5,353 nucleotides of DNA, taken from contig JASHYD010000563.1 in NCBI GenBank assembly GCA_030043175.1, forward strand, positions 1-5,353, written 5' to 3'. The stretch is from Xanthobacteraceae bacterium. Its GTDB lineage: Bacteria; Pseudomonadota; Alphaproteobacteria; Rhizobiales; Xanthobacteraceae. The translations under genes were made by a program, and so were the position numbers. The notes below the pieces were generated by a model, which did not search any database, was not told the DNA's origin, and worked only from the letters and a program-made list of their open reading frames with translations. Positions 1 through 5,352 of this stretch are shown piece after piece. How positions within the stretch are numbered: the stretch's first letter is position 1; the number at the start of each line of letters is the position of its first letter.

Positions 1-1413
1 CCTTCGGATCGCACCGAAAGCGGTTTGCAGGGCCAGACCACTTCCGAGGAGCGCGCGAGCGGCGACTCGGAACTCGGCTACAACTGCAATCTCGAGCTCG
101 TCGGCCGGTTCCGGGGGGAGGGAGCGTTTTCGCAGGACGGGCCGTCATACTTTGATCACTGCGTCTACATGGCAACGGAAAATAACCCGCTGCAGGCGCA
201 CCCCGGTATCGTGGTGATCGATGTTTCGGATCGCGCGAATCCGCAGGCGACCGCCTACCTCGCCGACACTCCAGCGGGGCTAAGCCCGCACGAAAACAAC
301 AAGGTGAACGAAAGGCGCGGACTCCTCGGGCTGGCGCAAAGTAACGGGCCGAATTTCGCGGTCTACGACCTAAACGGGGACTGCGCCCACCCGAAGCTGG
401 CGTCTAGCATCACGGTGCCCAATAGCTTTGGCCACATGGGTGGCTGGGCCGACGACGGAAAGACCTACTACATTGGCCAGCAGTTTCGAGGCGGCGGCGG
501 CATCCTGCCGATTATCGACGTGACCAACCCGTACAATGCCAAGGTGCTCCTCAACTGGACGTTCACCGGTGACGGTCGGCCCCACGACGTCAACACCAAC
601 AACGACGGCACACGTTTGTACGCCGGGCAGCCGGGAAACTTCGGCGCTCCGCCGAACAGTTCTTCGTACGGACCCGACGGGGTGGTGATCCTGGACGTGA
701 GCGACATTCAGTTGCGTCTACCCAATCCACAAATCCGAATTGTCAGCAGGCTCTTCTGGGATGATCAAGGGCAAGCCGAACAGATGCTCCCATTCTTCTC
801 CCACGGGCGCTCGTACCTGATCAGTACGGACGAGTCTGGCGGGCAAGCAGGCGTCGGCCGCCTGGCGGCGGCATGTGCCCGAGGAGCGTCACCGTACGGG
901 TATTCGAATGTCATCGACATAACCGACGAGACCAACCCTAGCATCGTCTCGAAGATCATGCTCGAGGTGCATGCCCCCAAGAACTGCTCGAAATTTCTTG
1001 CTGAGCCGCCAGAGGTCGGCGGCGGCCCCCTCGACTACTCCACTGAAAGATGCGCTGTAGACCGTCCGGTAAATCCGACGGTGGCCGCTTGCGGTTCAAG
1101 AGGTTCTGGCACCCGCGTTTACGACATTCGCGATCCCCTCCACCCTGCAGAGATCGCCTACTGGAAGGGGCCGGCTCCGCGAACGGCCTTTCTTCCCGGA
1201 TCCGGTAGCTGGTCACCGGGTGTCGATCGAACCGTCGAAAAACAAGCTGGTTTGGCGCGCTTTGTCAAAGTCCCTGCCGCTGACGGGAAAGGGCACGAGT
1301 TGAATCTGTGGATCGTCGGTGACGCCGGCGGTTTTCAGGTTTTGCGCTTTACCGACTGGTACTCGCAGACGCCGCATGGCAAGGCGATCTTCGCCGAAGC
1401 GGTAGCCGACTAG
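1..1413 (+). CDS. LVIVD-repeat beta-propeller protein, 5' end missing
   Basis: The frame is open from the first base, so the start lies before the window; 470 residues are visible up to the TAG stop. A TTG at 25 is the first possible start inside the window but is unlikely, because the frame already runs through it. Repeated short strand motifs of the form GhVhhDVSD..NP mark propeller blades. Counting from that TTG, they lie at about residues 61-75 (VVIDVSDRANP), 161-170 (LPIIDVTNP), 219-235 (VVILDVSD), 295-305 (NVIDITDETNP) and 363-375 (RVYDIRDPLHP), with further weaker copies. This is the LVIVD repeat pattern. Such proteins are usually exported and have no established enzymatic role. Seven cysteines fit an extracytoplasmic, disulphide-bearing protein, but the signal peptide would be outside the window. 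No catalytic motif is recognisable. The gene stands alone on the plus strand and ends 40 nt before a strong terminator. Confidence 0.85.
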   Translation, partial: PSDRTESGLQGQTTSEERASGDSELGYNCNLELVGRFRGEGAFSQDGPSYFDHCVYMATENNPLQAHPGIVVIDVSDRANPQATAYLADTPAGLSPHENNKVNERRGLLGLAQSNGPNFAVYDLNGDCAHPKLASSITVPNSFGHMGGWADDGKTYYIGQQFRGGGGILPIIDVTNPYNAKVLLNWTFTGDGRPHDVNTNNDGTRLYAGQPGNFGAPPNSSSYGPDGVVILDVSDIQLRLPNPQIRIVSRLFWDDQGQAEQMLPFFSHGRSYLISTDESGGQAGVGRLAAACARGASPYGYSNVIDITDETNPSIVSKIMLEVHAPKNCSKFLAEPPEVGGGPLDYSTERCAVDRPVNPTVAACGSRGSGTRVYDIRDPLHPAEIAYWKGPAPRTAFLPGSGSWSPGVDRTVEKQAGLARFVKVPAADGKGHELNLWIVGDAGGFQVLRFTDWYSQTPHGKAIFAEAVAD

Positions 1414-1453
1414 ATTCGTCTGCCGCGCTGGATAGCTCTGTCGGACATCTCTT

Positions 1454-1487
1454 AATCGGCCCGCACAGTTGCGGGCCGATTGCTTTT
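1454..1487 (+). terminator. intrinsic terminator of the LVIVD-repeat gene
   Basis: A perfect 12-bp stem (AATCGGCCCGCA at 1454-1465 pairing with 1470-1481) closes a 4-nt loop (CAGT) and is followed by GCTTTT. It lies 40 nt after the stop of the plus-strand gene. On the minus strand no T-run follows the stem, so it works as a terminator in the plus direction only. Confidence 0.88.
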
Positions 1488-1557
1488 ATGCCGTCCGCTA
1501 TCTGGCCCTTAGCGGCCGGAGCCCAGCTATCGAAGGTAATTCTGACCAAATGTGGTG

Positions 1558-1764
1558 CTAGACGGTGATTGATCGCGCCGTGACGAAGCTGCCGCTGTCA
1601 GCGGAGTGGCGCATGTCATAGACGGCCCGCCCCTTCGCTCCATAATCGACGACGAACACGAAATCGTGCGCGCGAGTTTCGGCCACATAAGCCGCAAGCC
1701 GCCGTTCCATATCGGAGTCGAGATCGCGGATTTCGACTGATCTGGGCTCAAAAAAGCATTGCAC
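1558..1764 (-). pseudogene. hypothetical protein, downstream half of a probably frameshifted gene
   Basis: This 68-codon frame can start at GTG 1764 and ends at TAG 1558-1560. No family is recognised. Codon use looks genuinely coding (mostly G or C at third positions), with a charged N-terminal half (RDLDSDMERRLAAYVAE) and a short hydrophobic strand followed by a turn (HDFVFVVDYGAKGR). The GTG has only GAGG three bases upstream, which is too close for a good ribosome binding site. The frame is better explained as the continuation of the frame that ends at 1748: removing one T from the T6 run (1750-1755 on the plus strand as A6) joins the two into one 157-residue protein, from ...EEACAMLF into EPRSVEIRD... 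It could still be a stand-alone small gene. No homologue is known to me, so no function is proposed. Confidence 0.45.
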
Positions 1765-2032
1765 ACGCCTCTTCGACGCTAACGCGGGGCAAGGGTATGG
1801 AAGGGACTGTCAACTCAACACCAAAGGTCTCGCGAATGTGTTTGCCAGACTCTCGACGAACCTCGCCAAGCACCGAGCCATTCTTCTTCCACACGGGTGG
1901 GATCCACTGAGAGGCTTTTCTCGCGTCCGCTGCTACCTGAGGGAAGCGGGACGGCAGAGTAACTCCGCCGCGAGCCACGCTCCTACGCGGGGGGCAAGCC
2001 TGAGCGTCTTTGCGGTATTGGGATTGATGCAA
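1748..2032 (-). pseudogene. hypothetical protein, upstream half of a probably frameshifted gene
   Basis: The first usable start is TTG 2032, giving 94 codons to TGA 1748-1750. The same frame is open further back, without any stop, to the TGA that ends the DUF6572 gene at 2192-2194, so the true start is uncertain. The codon pattern is most convincing in the second half, around residues 40-94 (for example WIPPVWKKNGSVLGEVRRE and VEEACAMLF). The stop arises directly after a run of six T: CTT TTT TGA. A +1 shift there leads into the well-formed frame that ends at 1558. The pair lies downstream of the toxin-immunity genes on the same strand but beyond a hairpin, so it is probably a separate or remnant gene. 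The family is not recognised. Confidence 0.38.
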
Positions 2033-2164
2033 CCGAATTCGGTCGGTCGCTCCATGGGCAGGTCGGCCGGTGAACCGACGACTCGCTGCGAAAGCGATGA
2101 TCAGGGCTGACCTTACGTTATAATGATCGCGGGCTTTCTGCGCATCGCGCGCGAGAGAAAAGAC

Positions 2165-2187
2165 CCTGCAAGCTGTTTTTTTGCAGG
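2165..2187 (-). terminator. hairpin ending the toxin-immunity unit
   Basis: CCTGCAA at 2165-2171 pairs with TTGCAGG at 2181-2187: a 7-bp stem with a 9-nt loop. It starts 5 nt after the stop of the DUF6572 gene. Read on the minus strand it is followed by GTCTTTTCTCTC, a T-rich but interrupted tail. It is a plausible moderate intrinsic terminator. Confidence 0.55.
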
Positions 2188-2191
2188 AACC

Positions 2192-2512
2192 TCAATGTAT
2201 GCGTTGCGTGATTGTCATGTTGAGTTTCGATGCGACATCTGACGCTTTCGCCAGAAAACCTTGGCCCGCCTCCGGCATCGGATATCGGCTGATGATGTCG
2301 ATCCGCAAGGATTTGCCTGTGGCTTCCGGATACGTCTCATAGATTTGCCCTGACTCGACAAAGCCAAAATAGGCGTTGAGCTTATCCTGAAGAGCAGCCA
2401 AGTGCTTCTGTTGATCTTCCCAGTCCCACGCATCCATGATGCTCAGCACGACGGTGTTCGTACCGTTCTCCGTACCAACAGCATCCACCATCTCGATGTT
2501 ATCCAAACTCAT
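2192..2512 (-). CDS. DUF6572-type protein, probable immunity protein to the upstream toxin
   Basis: This 106-residue protein has no signal peptide or membrane segment, so it is expected in the cytoplasm. Its order of motifs matches what I know of DUF6572 proteins: an N-terminal M-VDAVG segment (residues 8-13), a strand VVLSIMDAWDW (21-31), a helix HLAALQDKLNAYFGFVESG (37-55), a YPEA turn (61-64), and a strand LRIDIISRYPMP (69-80) before a C-terminal helix. Full length is usual for the family. The ATG shares ATGA with the toxin stop (2509-2512), which implies translational coupling; AGGAAG about 9 nt upstream, inside the end of the toxin gene, can serve as ribosome binding site. Small proteins directly downstream of polymorphic toxin genes are normally their immunity factors, so neutralisation of the 290-residue protein is the inferred role. 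Family call fairly confident; immunity role inferred from position. Confidence 0.82.
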   Translation of the reverse strand: MSLDNIEMVDAVGTENGTNTVVLSIMDAWDWEDQQKHLAALQDKLNAYFGFVESGQIYETYPEATGKSLRIDIISRYPMPEAGQGFLAKASDVASKLNMTITQRIH

Positions 2513-3381
2513 GGCTCCGGCTTCCTGATGACATCCACGTGTGTTGGCGGGATTTGGGTGCCGCCTACATAGGGCGGTTTGCCTTTGCCGGCAACTGTTC
2601 CACCATATTTCTCCAGTTCCGGATGGACCACCTCTTGGTTGTGCGTCAGGGGAGCTTTCTCCGAGGCCTTGAATTCCGAGAGCTTCACCTTACTGCCCTC
2701 TTGTCCCACCGCGTCTATCCGCGTCCGAAGCCCCGATGGTCCGTTCGACTTGATGGTAATCTGCGTCCGAATATCGGTTTGCGTATCAGAAAGCTTGGCG
2801 GTGGCCTCACCTTCCCATGCATCTCCCGCAGCCTTGTTCGCCTCCAACTTTAGCGCTTTGACATTGGATTGCGTTTTGGAAAGCGCATCAGTCGCCTCGT
2901 GTTCCCATTGGGCCCCTCCAGCTTTGTCCGCGTTTAAGGTCCTTTCCGCATCCTCGACAGCGCTCGCAACCTCCCTACCACCCTTGATGGCGCGCTCGGC
3001 CTCTACACCGTCCTCAGCGATTTTCAGGGCAGTTGTGCCGAGTCTAGCCCCACCCACGAAATCGCCCACGCCCGGAATCGCGGTGGCGGCAGATAATGCG
3101 GCATCTTTCCAATCGCCCTGAGCCGCATACCAGCCAGCGTTGATGGCGTCAGCCGGTGTGCCGATCACCGGTATCATCCCAGCGACATTTAGAACTGTAT
3201 GACCAATCTCGGACGGCGACATGTGCGTGACTGCCTTCGCCGCATCCTTCATTGCGCCTGAGAAGTCTTTCGCGCCGTCCTGGGCTACTTTCTCGCCAGC
3301 GTGCAACGCCTTGCCTGCAAGCTTCTCTCCTGCGCGCACCGCGCTGGAGATGTCGCTTAACGGGTTGAGACTGAACCCCAT
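2509..3381 (-). CDS. stand-alone polymorphic toxin with C-terminal PD-(D/E)xK-like nuclease domain
   Basis: This 290-residue protein has an alanine/lysine-rich amphipathic N-terminus (about 11-52), then a hydrophobic glycine-rich pretoxin stretch at about 60-120 (AGMIPVIGTPADAINAG, then AIPGVGDFVGGA), as found just before many polymorphic toxin tips. A linker with a duplicated 27-residue unit follows (151-207). The C-terminal domain (212-290) shows RTRID (D223), then 12 residues, then EFK (E236-x-K238), followed by LTHNQ (Q249). This D...ExK...Q order is typical of restriction-endonuclease-like toxins. The ending (GGTVAGKGKP..GGTQIPPT.VDVIR) is one I associate with toxin tips of Rhs and filamentous-haemagglutinin proteins. 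Predicted action: cleavage of DNA (or RNA) in a target cell. No secretion or delivery domain is visible. ATG 3381 follows a very strong Shine-Dalgarno, and the stop overlaps the immunity gene. Nuclease activity is inferred from motifs only. Confidence 0.82.
   Translation of the reverse strand: MGFSLNPLSDISSAVRAGEKLAGKALHAGEKVAQDGAKDFSGAMKDAAKAVTHMSPSEIGHTVLNVAGMIPVIGTPADAINAGWYAAQGDWKDAALSAATAIPGVGDFVGGARLGTTALKIAEDGVEAERAIKGGREVASAVEDAERTLNADKAGGAQWEHEATDALSKTQSNVKALKLEANKAAGDAWEGEATAKLSDTQTDIRTQITIKSNGPSGLRTRIDAVGQEGSKVKLSEFKASEKAPLTHNQEVVHPELEKYGGTVAGKGKPPYVGGTQIPPTHVDVIRKPEP
2761..2931 (-). repeat. imperfect tandem duplication inside the toxin linker
   Basis: Residues 151-177 and 181-207 of the toxin are two copies of a 27-residue unit spaced 30 residues (90 nt) apart. 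They share K-A-x-G-x-x-WE-x-EAT-x-x-LS-x-TQ; I count 13 identities in 27 positions. The units are charged and likely helical, forming a spacer just before the nuclease domain. Confidence 0.65.
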
Positions 3382-3392
3382 CTCCTCCCTCC
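3382..3392 (-). promoter_or_regulatory. strong Shine-Dalgarno of the toxin gene
   Basis: The minus strand reads GGAGGGAGGAG immediately before ATG 3381. GGAGG is 6 nt from the ATG, and a second AGGAG abuts it. This fixes the start of the toxin and shows that the 290-residue protein is an independently translated gene, not a broken-off tip of a larger one. Confidence 0.65.
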
Positions 3393-3426
3393 ATTACGTC
3401 GAGCGTGAGGCTTACAAGATGGACAA

Positions 3427-3463
3427 TGTCAAACTCGACGGAGGTTGCCATGAAAGTTTGACA
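3427..3463. repeat. perfect 9-bp inverted repeat, possible operator or leader hairpin
   Basis: TGTCAAACT (3427-3435) and AGTTTGACA (3455-3463) are exact reverse complements separated by 19 nt, centred about 64 nt upstream of the toxin ATG. Each arm contains TTGACA, one on each strand. The arms are 28 bp apart centre to centre. It could bind a dimeric regulator or fold as a hairpin in the toxin mRNA leader. No matching -10 lies at normal spacing from either TTGACA. Confidence 0.45.
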
Positions 3464-3661
3464 GGAGGATGTTCCAAAGAGAGTCAAGATAATTATGAAT
3501 TATGTATGCAACTCGAAAATTGGCCGCTGGGCGACCCTGGGCCGTCGGCGCGAAGGTGTCGTTGTTGACGGAGCCGCAAATTGAATGAGCCTCATGGCGA
3601 GCGGCGATTCGACAGAGAGCGCTAAGCCCCGCCAAGGAACGTAAACTCCCGAGACCGATGA

Positions 3662-3709
3662 CGAGGGGCCCCTCGCGTTCGGAACCCGCCGCTTGGTAAG
3701 TCAGCGGCG
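3662..3709. repeat. adjacent GC-rich palindrome and hairpin
   Basis: A perfect 14-nt palindrome CGAGGGGCCCCTCG (3662-3675) is followed by a 7-bp stem CGCCGCT/AGCGGCG (3687-3693 and 3703-3709) with a 9-nt loop. Neither is followed by a T-run on either strand, so they are not standard terminators. The function is unknown. Confidence 0.4.
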
Positions 3710-3865
3710 CTGAGAGGCGAGCGCGTGCTGGCTGTCGCCGGCCATTCTCGTCCGTGCGCGAGCAACAAGGCTCCGAAGGGCGCGACGAAAAAAGCGCGAG
3801 GTTAATTCATGCCCATCAGAGGATTTTTCACGGCGAGCGCGAGAGCTAATCCATCGCCAGTCCGT

Positions 3866-4342
3866 TCAGTGTCTCGATCTAACGTAGGCCCGATAAACTG
3901 GATTGTCCGAAGCGGCGACTGCGGCGAGGAAGTCTTCCGCCTCTTTGCCCTTCAGAAGCTCACAACCGAACCTCGCCTGTATCTTAGGGAGCGAATCCAG
4001 TGTCCCGATAATGATACTCCAAAGGTAAAGCTCGCCGGTAGTTTCGCATCGGCGCCCTAGCACCTGGAACGGCGCGCCGGGGACGTAGGTCAGAAACAGG
4101 ATGCCCTCGCCATCGGGCAGCTCATTGGTAGTTTTGATACGCATCGCCATGGTGGCTCCTGCCTTCTCCATCGCGGCCACCTCGCCGTGCTGCCCCACAC
4201 GAAGCACGAGCCCCGGTTCGAGTGGCGTCCGGTCAGTGAAATGCAGCTCCTCACCACCCTCGGATAAGCGCACCCGACCACATTGCGTCGCCTGGTGAAG
4301 ATGCACCACCTTCCCAAGCTCCCGCCACTCCTCAATTCGCAT
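3866..4342 (-). CDS. hypothetical protein, 158 residues
   Basis: The family is not recognised. The frame has strong coding character. The N-terminal half is rich in short beta-strand-like segments (KVVHLHQATQCGRVRLSEGG, 11-30; GLVLRVGQHGEVAAM, 44-58; ATMAMRIKTT, 63-72; GILFLTYVPG, 80-89), then ELYLWSIIIGTL (104-115). A helical C-terminus follows (LLKGKEAEDFLAAVAAS, 129-145). There is no signal peptide and no clear transmembrane helix, so it is probably cytosolic. ATG 4342 is the only start codon in this frame after the in-frame TAA upstream. It overlaps the end of the preceding gene by 11 nt, which suggests translational coupling; its own ribosome binding site is weak (GGAA). It is the last gene of the minus-strand chain of small genes. 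Confidence 0.68.
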   Translation of the reverse strand: MRIEEWRELGKVVHLHQATQCGRVRLSEGGEELHFTDRTPLEPGLVLRVGQHGEVAAMEKAGATMAMRIKTTNELPDGEGILFLTYVPGAPFQVLGRRCETTGELYLWSIIIGTLDSLPKIQARFGCELLKGKEAEDFLAAVAASDNPVYRAYVRSRH

Positions 4343-4580
4343 CGGTTCCGGGTCGCGCGCCGCAACCGCGTCTTGACGTGGTGCATGGCGATGTTATAGC
4401 GGCCCGGTCTTCGTGCAGCGCAATCCGCTCTTCGGTCGGCATCTCGCCATCGTTATCCGCATCGGGGGTGATGTCTCGCATCACATCATGAAGCGGTTTC
4501 AGGACCGATGCAGCTGGTTGGTTGACCGTTACGGTTGGTGGGTCACGTGGTACATCGGCCACGGGCCTCTTCGCCCTCAC
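4332..4580 (-). CDS. hypothetical protein, 82 residues, possibly frame-disturbed at its 3' end
   Basis: The family is not recognised. The start GTG 4580 shares GTGA with the stop of the helix-turn-helix gene, and the TGA at 4332-4334 lies inside the start of the 158-residue gene, so the position fits an operon member. The N-terminus is basic and proline-rich (MRAKRPVADVPRDPP), the middle acidic (ITPDADNDGEMPTEERIALHEDR). From about residue 58 the codon pattern worsens, while the frame one base back reads RYNIAMHHVKTRLRRATR with almost all third positions G or C. The C-terminal 20 residues may therefore be out of frame and the original gene may have ended differently or run into the next one. 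No function is proposed. Confidence 0.5.
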   Translation of the reverse strand: MRAKRPVADVPRDPPTVTVNQPAASVLKPLHDVMRDITPDADNDGEMPTEERIALHEDRAAITSPCTTSRRGCGARPGTDAN

Positions 4581-4813
4581 CTTGTGGGGCTGACATCTTT
4601 TTTTGGCAGAAGCAGCTTCGTGCGCTTGTAGGACTTCCCATCGCCGCCCGTCACAGTATTCCCGCGCGGCAACTCGCCCGCATTCTCCAGCTTCGTGCGC
4701 GCGATCCCGACCGAGACATGGTGACAGCCAACCTGCTTGGCTATTTGCCGGTTTGACAACATCGGCTCATGCTTCAATGCCTGGATAATCGCCGCCTGCT
4801 TCGACGTGGTCAT
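4577..4813 (-). CDS. small helix-turn-helix DNA-binding protein
   Basis: This 78-residue protein has a clear helix-turn-helix at about residues 20-43: SNRQIAKQVG, turn, then recognition helix HHVSVGIARTKLE. A GELPRGNTV.GGDGK.Y segment follows, resembling the HTH plus G-(D/E)-IP...T-x-G-x-DGK module seen in replication, partition or phage-associated proteins. The C-terminus is basic (KRTKLLLPKKD). It probably binds DNA, either as a regulator of this gene cluster or as part of a replication or packaging function; the sequence does not distinguish these. The start ATG 4813 shares ATGA with the stop of the preceding frame (4810-4812) and has GAGG 7 nt upstream. The end shares GTGA with the next gene. 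Confidence 0.75.
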   Translation of the reverse strand: MTTSKQAAIIQALKHEPMLSNRQIAKQVGCHHVSVGIARTKLENAGELPRGNTVTGGDGKSYKRTKLLLPKKDVSPTR

Positions 4814-5272
4814 TCTTCAACCTCTGGAGCGGTGGTGCATTCACCGTCGACCGTCTCCGGGGCGTCGGTGGTAGGTGCAGTCAATTTCCCGAAGACCTGG
4901 CTCAGGGACTGAATTTCGATACCTCCTGGCGAATATCCACCTTGTCGTTGTAGCGGCTGACCAGGCTCATGGAGGATTGAGTGGAGGCTTCGACGTTTCG
5001 CAAACTCTGCGCAAATGTAGTCGGTACGACCATCGTGGATTGGTTGGTCAAATTCCCTGAATTCTCCGCAAAATACGCGCACTCCAAGGAGGTCGGATAC
5101 GACGCGATACAGCTTCCCGAGCAACCAATCGGCCTATATCCACCTCAAGCCCACGACTATTCGCCAACTCAGGTGGCACATCGGTCGCTCTAGCCAGCAT
5201 TTTTTCAGCGAAAGCGTTCAACAGAATATCAGCACGGCCATCCTGGCCGGCGCTTGGCTGGTGGTCCGTCAT
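4810..5272 (-). pseudogene. unrecognised gene readable only in three successive frames
   Basis: ATG 5272 (AAGGTGG just upstream) opens a good-looking frame, MTDHQPSAGQDGRADILLNA..., which reads as coding to about 5110 and stops at 5048-5050. A second frame, open through 5087-4902, gives a serine/threonine-rich stretch and then SLVSRYNDKVDIRQEV. A third, open from TTG 5124 to TGA 4810-4812, ends IEIQSLSQVFGKLTAP...TTAPEVEE. Each step is one base back, as if two single bases had been lost; correction gives one protein of about 154 residues ending with the ATGA overlap to the helix-turn-helix gene. The 104-codon frame 4810-5124 could alternatively be annotated alone. The family is not recognised. 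The stretch 4981-5107 reads better on the opposite strand (see the separate entry), so part of this may be an inserted fragment. Confidence 0.4.
4969..5110 (+). pseudogene. possible remnant resembling phage terminase small subunit
   Basis: From GTG 4981 the plus strand reads STFRKLCANVV, then VDWLVKFPEFSAKYAH, SKEVGYDAI. The pattern LRK-C..., W-L-x3-P-E-F-x3-Y-A-x3-E-x-G-Y-D is what I know from the N-terminal DNA-binding part of many phage terminase small subunits. Base composition by codon position (first about 57%, second about 40%, third about 67% G+C over 42 codons) is coding-like in this frame and less so in the opposing minus frame, which shares the same wobble positions. There is an in-frame TGA at 4978-4980 just before, and similarity fades after about 5108, so at most a fragment is left. 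It lies antisense to the minus-strand chain and could be a chance likeness. Confidence 0.28.
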
Positions 5273-5352
5273 CCACCTTGAACACCCCCATGTTCGAGCC
5301 GGATAGTACGGTCCCCGGTCGGGGCTTCCCACGGCCTTTGCCGCCGCGCCTC
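5269..5352 (-). CDS. possible 3' end of an upstream gene, cut by the window edge
   Basis: A frame open to the right edge ends in TGA 5269-5271, overlapping ATG 5272 as ATGA, the same joint used by the other genes in the chain. The 27 visible residues (ending IRLEHGGVQGG) are too few to identify. A competing open frame reads GKGRGKPRPGTVLSGSNMGV and runs past this point. The choice rests only on the overlap. Confidence 0.25.
   Translation of the reverse strand, partial: EARRQRPWEAPTGDRTIRLEHGGVQGG

Larger units (their letters stand above)
3393..3865. other. gene-poor interval upstream of the toxin
   Basis: No convincing gene is present. From left to right it holds a leader of the toxin gene, a perfect 9-bp inverted repeat (3427-3463), an AT-rich island at about 3484-3520 in otherwise GC-rich DNA, and two GC-rich hairpins at 3662-3709. 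The AT-rich island contains CATAAT twice on the minus strand (3492-3497 and 3499-3504), which are possible -10 elements for the toxin operon, but no good -35 lies at the right distance. The plus strand has three very short frames here (3450-3461, 3469-3492, 3495-3584) without any recognisable product. A run of six A at 3787-3792 region reads as T-run on the minus strand after the gene ending at 3866, but the preceding stem (GCGC) is too short to call a terminator. Confidence 0.5.

Noticed and set aside
1495..1515. 6-bp inverted repeat CCGCTA/TAGCGG as terminator for the minus-strand gene ending at 1558
   Set aside because: Short stem with a 9-nt loop and no T-run after it on the minus strand.
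1838..2110. 90-codon plus-strand frame starting at GTG
   Set aside because: No ribosome binding site and no family resemblance. It overlaps the minus-strand frame whose second half looks coding; most likely a shadow.
2119..2124. Perfect TATAAT on the plus strand
   Set aside because: No -35-like hexamer 16-18 nt upstream and no plus-strand gene downstream; it faces into the end of a minus-strand gene.
2579..3121. 180-codon open frame on the plus strand antisense to the toxin
   Set aside because: Serine/proline-rich shadow of the toxin gene; no ribosome binding site, and the minus-strand product has recognisable motifs.
3149..3487. 112-codon minus frame overlapping the toxin start, with its own ATG at 3487
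   Set aside because: Most of it is an arginine-rich out-of-frame reading of the toxin N-terminus. The toxin ATG at 3381 has a far stronger ribosome binding site.
3671..3690. GTTCGGAACCC, resembling a tRNA T-arm
   Set aside because: The arms do not form a 5-bp T stem, and no anticodon, D-arm or acceptor stem can be drawn around it.
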